Made by a program: the position numbers and the translations under genes. 64,000 bases of DNA, from assembly GCA_023053575.1 (NCBI GenBank), contig JAKZAP010000018.1:2790001-2854000 (forward strand), given 5' to 3'. Positions 63,195 to 64,000 of the stretch are shown here, piece by piece; position 1 is the first letter of the stretch; each line of letters starts with the position of its first letter. The DNA comes from Branchinecta lynchi (lineage: Eukaryota > Arthropoda > Branchiopoda > Anostraca > Branchinectidae). The notes beneath the pieces are model-generated. The model was not told the DNA's origin and did not search any database. It saw only the letters and a list, made by a program, of their open reading frames with translations.

Positions 63195-64000
63195 GTTTCT
63201 TATTATTATTATTTATTTGACGTATTATTATTATTATTATTAACTTTTTAATTCAGCTTTCGCCATAAACTAACATACAAACAACAAACAAAAAACAACA
63301 ACACTATGGTACAACATCAATGTATCTCCAGCAGATGCCTCCAGACTGGTAGGTTGTAGAAAATGGGGTTTGCTGCCAGGATGATCAGACAGTTCTCCGA
63401 CCGCCATAACCTTACAACCAAAGATGACCGGGCTTTACGAGCAAGTTCAGTAAAACTGCAGCAATGGTTCTAGACAAATGCCTGACTTATGCTCTCTCGA
63501 GCCGGCAGACGAATCAGACGCCTAAATATTCTTTTGTAACAAGCCTCCAGATTACAGTACGACCTGTTAGTACAACGATAACATAAAGCTAGCGCAAAAA
63601 ACTGATAGCAATACGTCTTAAACAGCCTAATCTTAATTGCACTGTTTACAAAACCAAATTTCCAGATTAAAACGTTCCCTCTCTTACAAACACTGTGCGC
63701 AAGGTCACGGAGGTGAGTATCATCCTTCAAATTCTCATTGACGAAGAAACCTAAATATCTACATTCAGTAACGTAGCAAACATTTCGGCCCGACAACACA
63801 ATGGGAATCCTAGGTACAGAACAACCAATAGGTAGGAAAGCCATAGCCACAGTTTTCTTAGGATTAAACAGAATGTTATGCTCCTCTGCAAAAGTATCAC
63901 ACACCCTCAGAAGCTTATTAAGACCAAACGCCGTAGGGGAAAGGACAACAAGATCGTCAGCGAAAAGAAAATGGTTAAAGCAAACTCCACCAACAAAACA
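63195..64000 (-). pseudogene. LINE fragment with RT active site, running off the window
   Basis: On the minus strand the frame entering at 64000 reads CFNHFLFADDLVVLSPTAFG, so the catalytic FADD box is present. CDTFAEEHNILFNPKKTVAM and CRYLGFFVNENLKDDTHLR follow, then VNSAIKIRLFKTYCYQFF and RRLIRLPARESISQAFV. A TAG near 63470 interrupts the frame; it continues in frame with NHCCSFTELARKARSSLVVR and FYNLPVWRHLLEIH to the true stop at 63317-63319. The tail is an (AAT)n run at about 63195-63245. This is a third LINE family, distinct from those at 23.5 and 45-50 kb. Confidence 0.8.

Overview
The window looks like a repeat-saturated piece of an invertebrate metazoan nuclear genome. Supporting this are spliced exons with GT-AG borders, introns of 2-12 kb, several non-LTR retrotransposon families, MITEs with clear target-site duplications, and many non-coding repeats with internal tandem arrays. 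There are no operons, Shine-Dalgarno sites or dense ORFs. I cannot place the phylum from sequence alone.

Host gene. One gene runs on the minus strand across most of the window. Seven exons (56096-56274, 44312-44477, 36219-36404, 29259-29383, 21486-21596, 19302-19460, 12793-13011, in transcript order) join with matching phases and encode the TBC domain and following linker of a TBC1D24/Skywalker-type protein. The start lies upstream of 56.3 kb, possibly beyond the window, and the expected C-terminal TLDc domain was not found, so it probably lies left of base 1. Its introns hold nearly everything else.

Retrotransposons. A nearly complete LINE (about 45.45-50.52 kb, antisense in intron 1) has ORF1 and a full-length ORF2 broken by one in-frame stop. 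ORF1 and ORF2 share one frame, separated only by a UAG, and ORF2 has no nearby AUG. A second, 5'-truncated LINE (23.5-26.0 kb) has an open 735+ codon EN-RT frame and a (CTTA)n tail. 3' fragments of LINEs lie at 8.1, 22.0, 29.9/31.3, 38.2, 50.8, 51.5, 54.4 and 63.2-64.0 kb.

Non-coding mobile families. (i) Eleven copies of an element ending in the palindrome TTTTGGGATCCCAAAA, with internal ~137-bp tandem units and a (GACG)n stretch. (ii) Five copies of an element ending in a perfect 11-bp hairpin (TATGGCACTTG/CAAGTGCCATA); one carries seven ~280-bp tandem units. (iii) One copy of a third family ending in a 13-bp hairpin. All three carry a related CCAAGTTTCA...GTTAT block and a terminal hairpin, suggesting one superfamily, perhaps Helitron/Helentron-like non-autonomous elements. 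(iv) MITEs of at least five families, including a 700-bp hAT-like palindrome with a perfect 8-bp TSD. (v) A repeat carrying a type I hammerhead ribozyme, in at least seven copies of varying decay, of the kind known from Penelope-like elements and retrozymes.

The most notable items are the hammerhead repeat, the ORF1-UAG-ORF2 arrangement, the three hairpin-ended families (one nested twice at the same site of a host element), and a five-fold tandem duplication of a splice acceptor directly upstream of a TBC exon.
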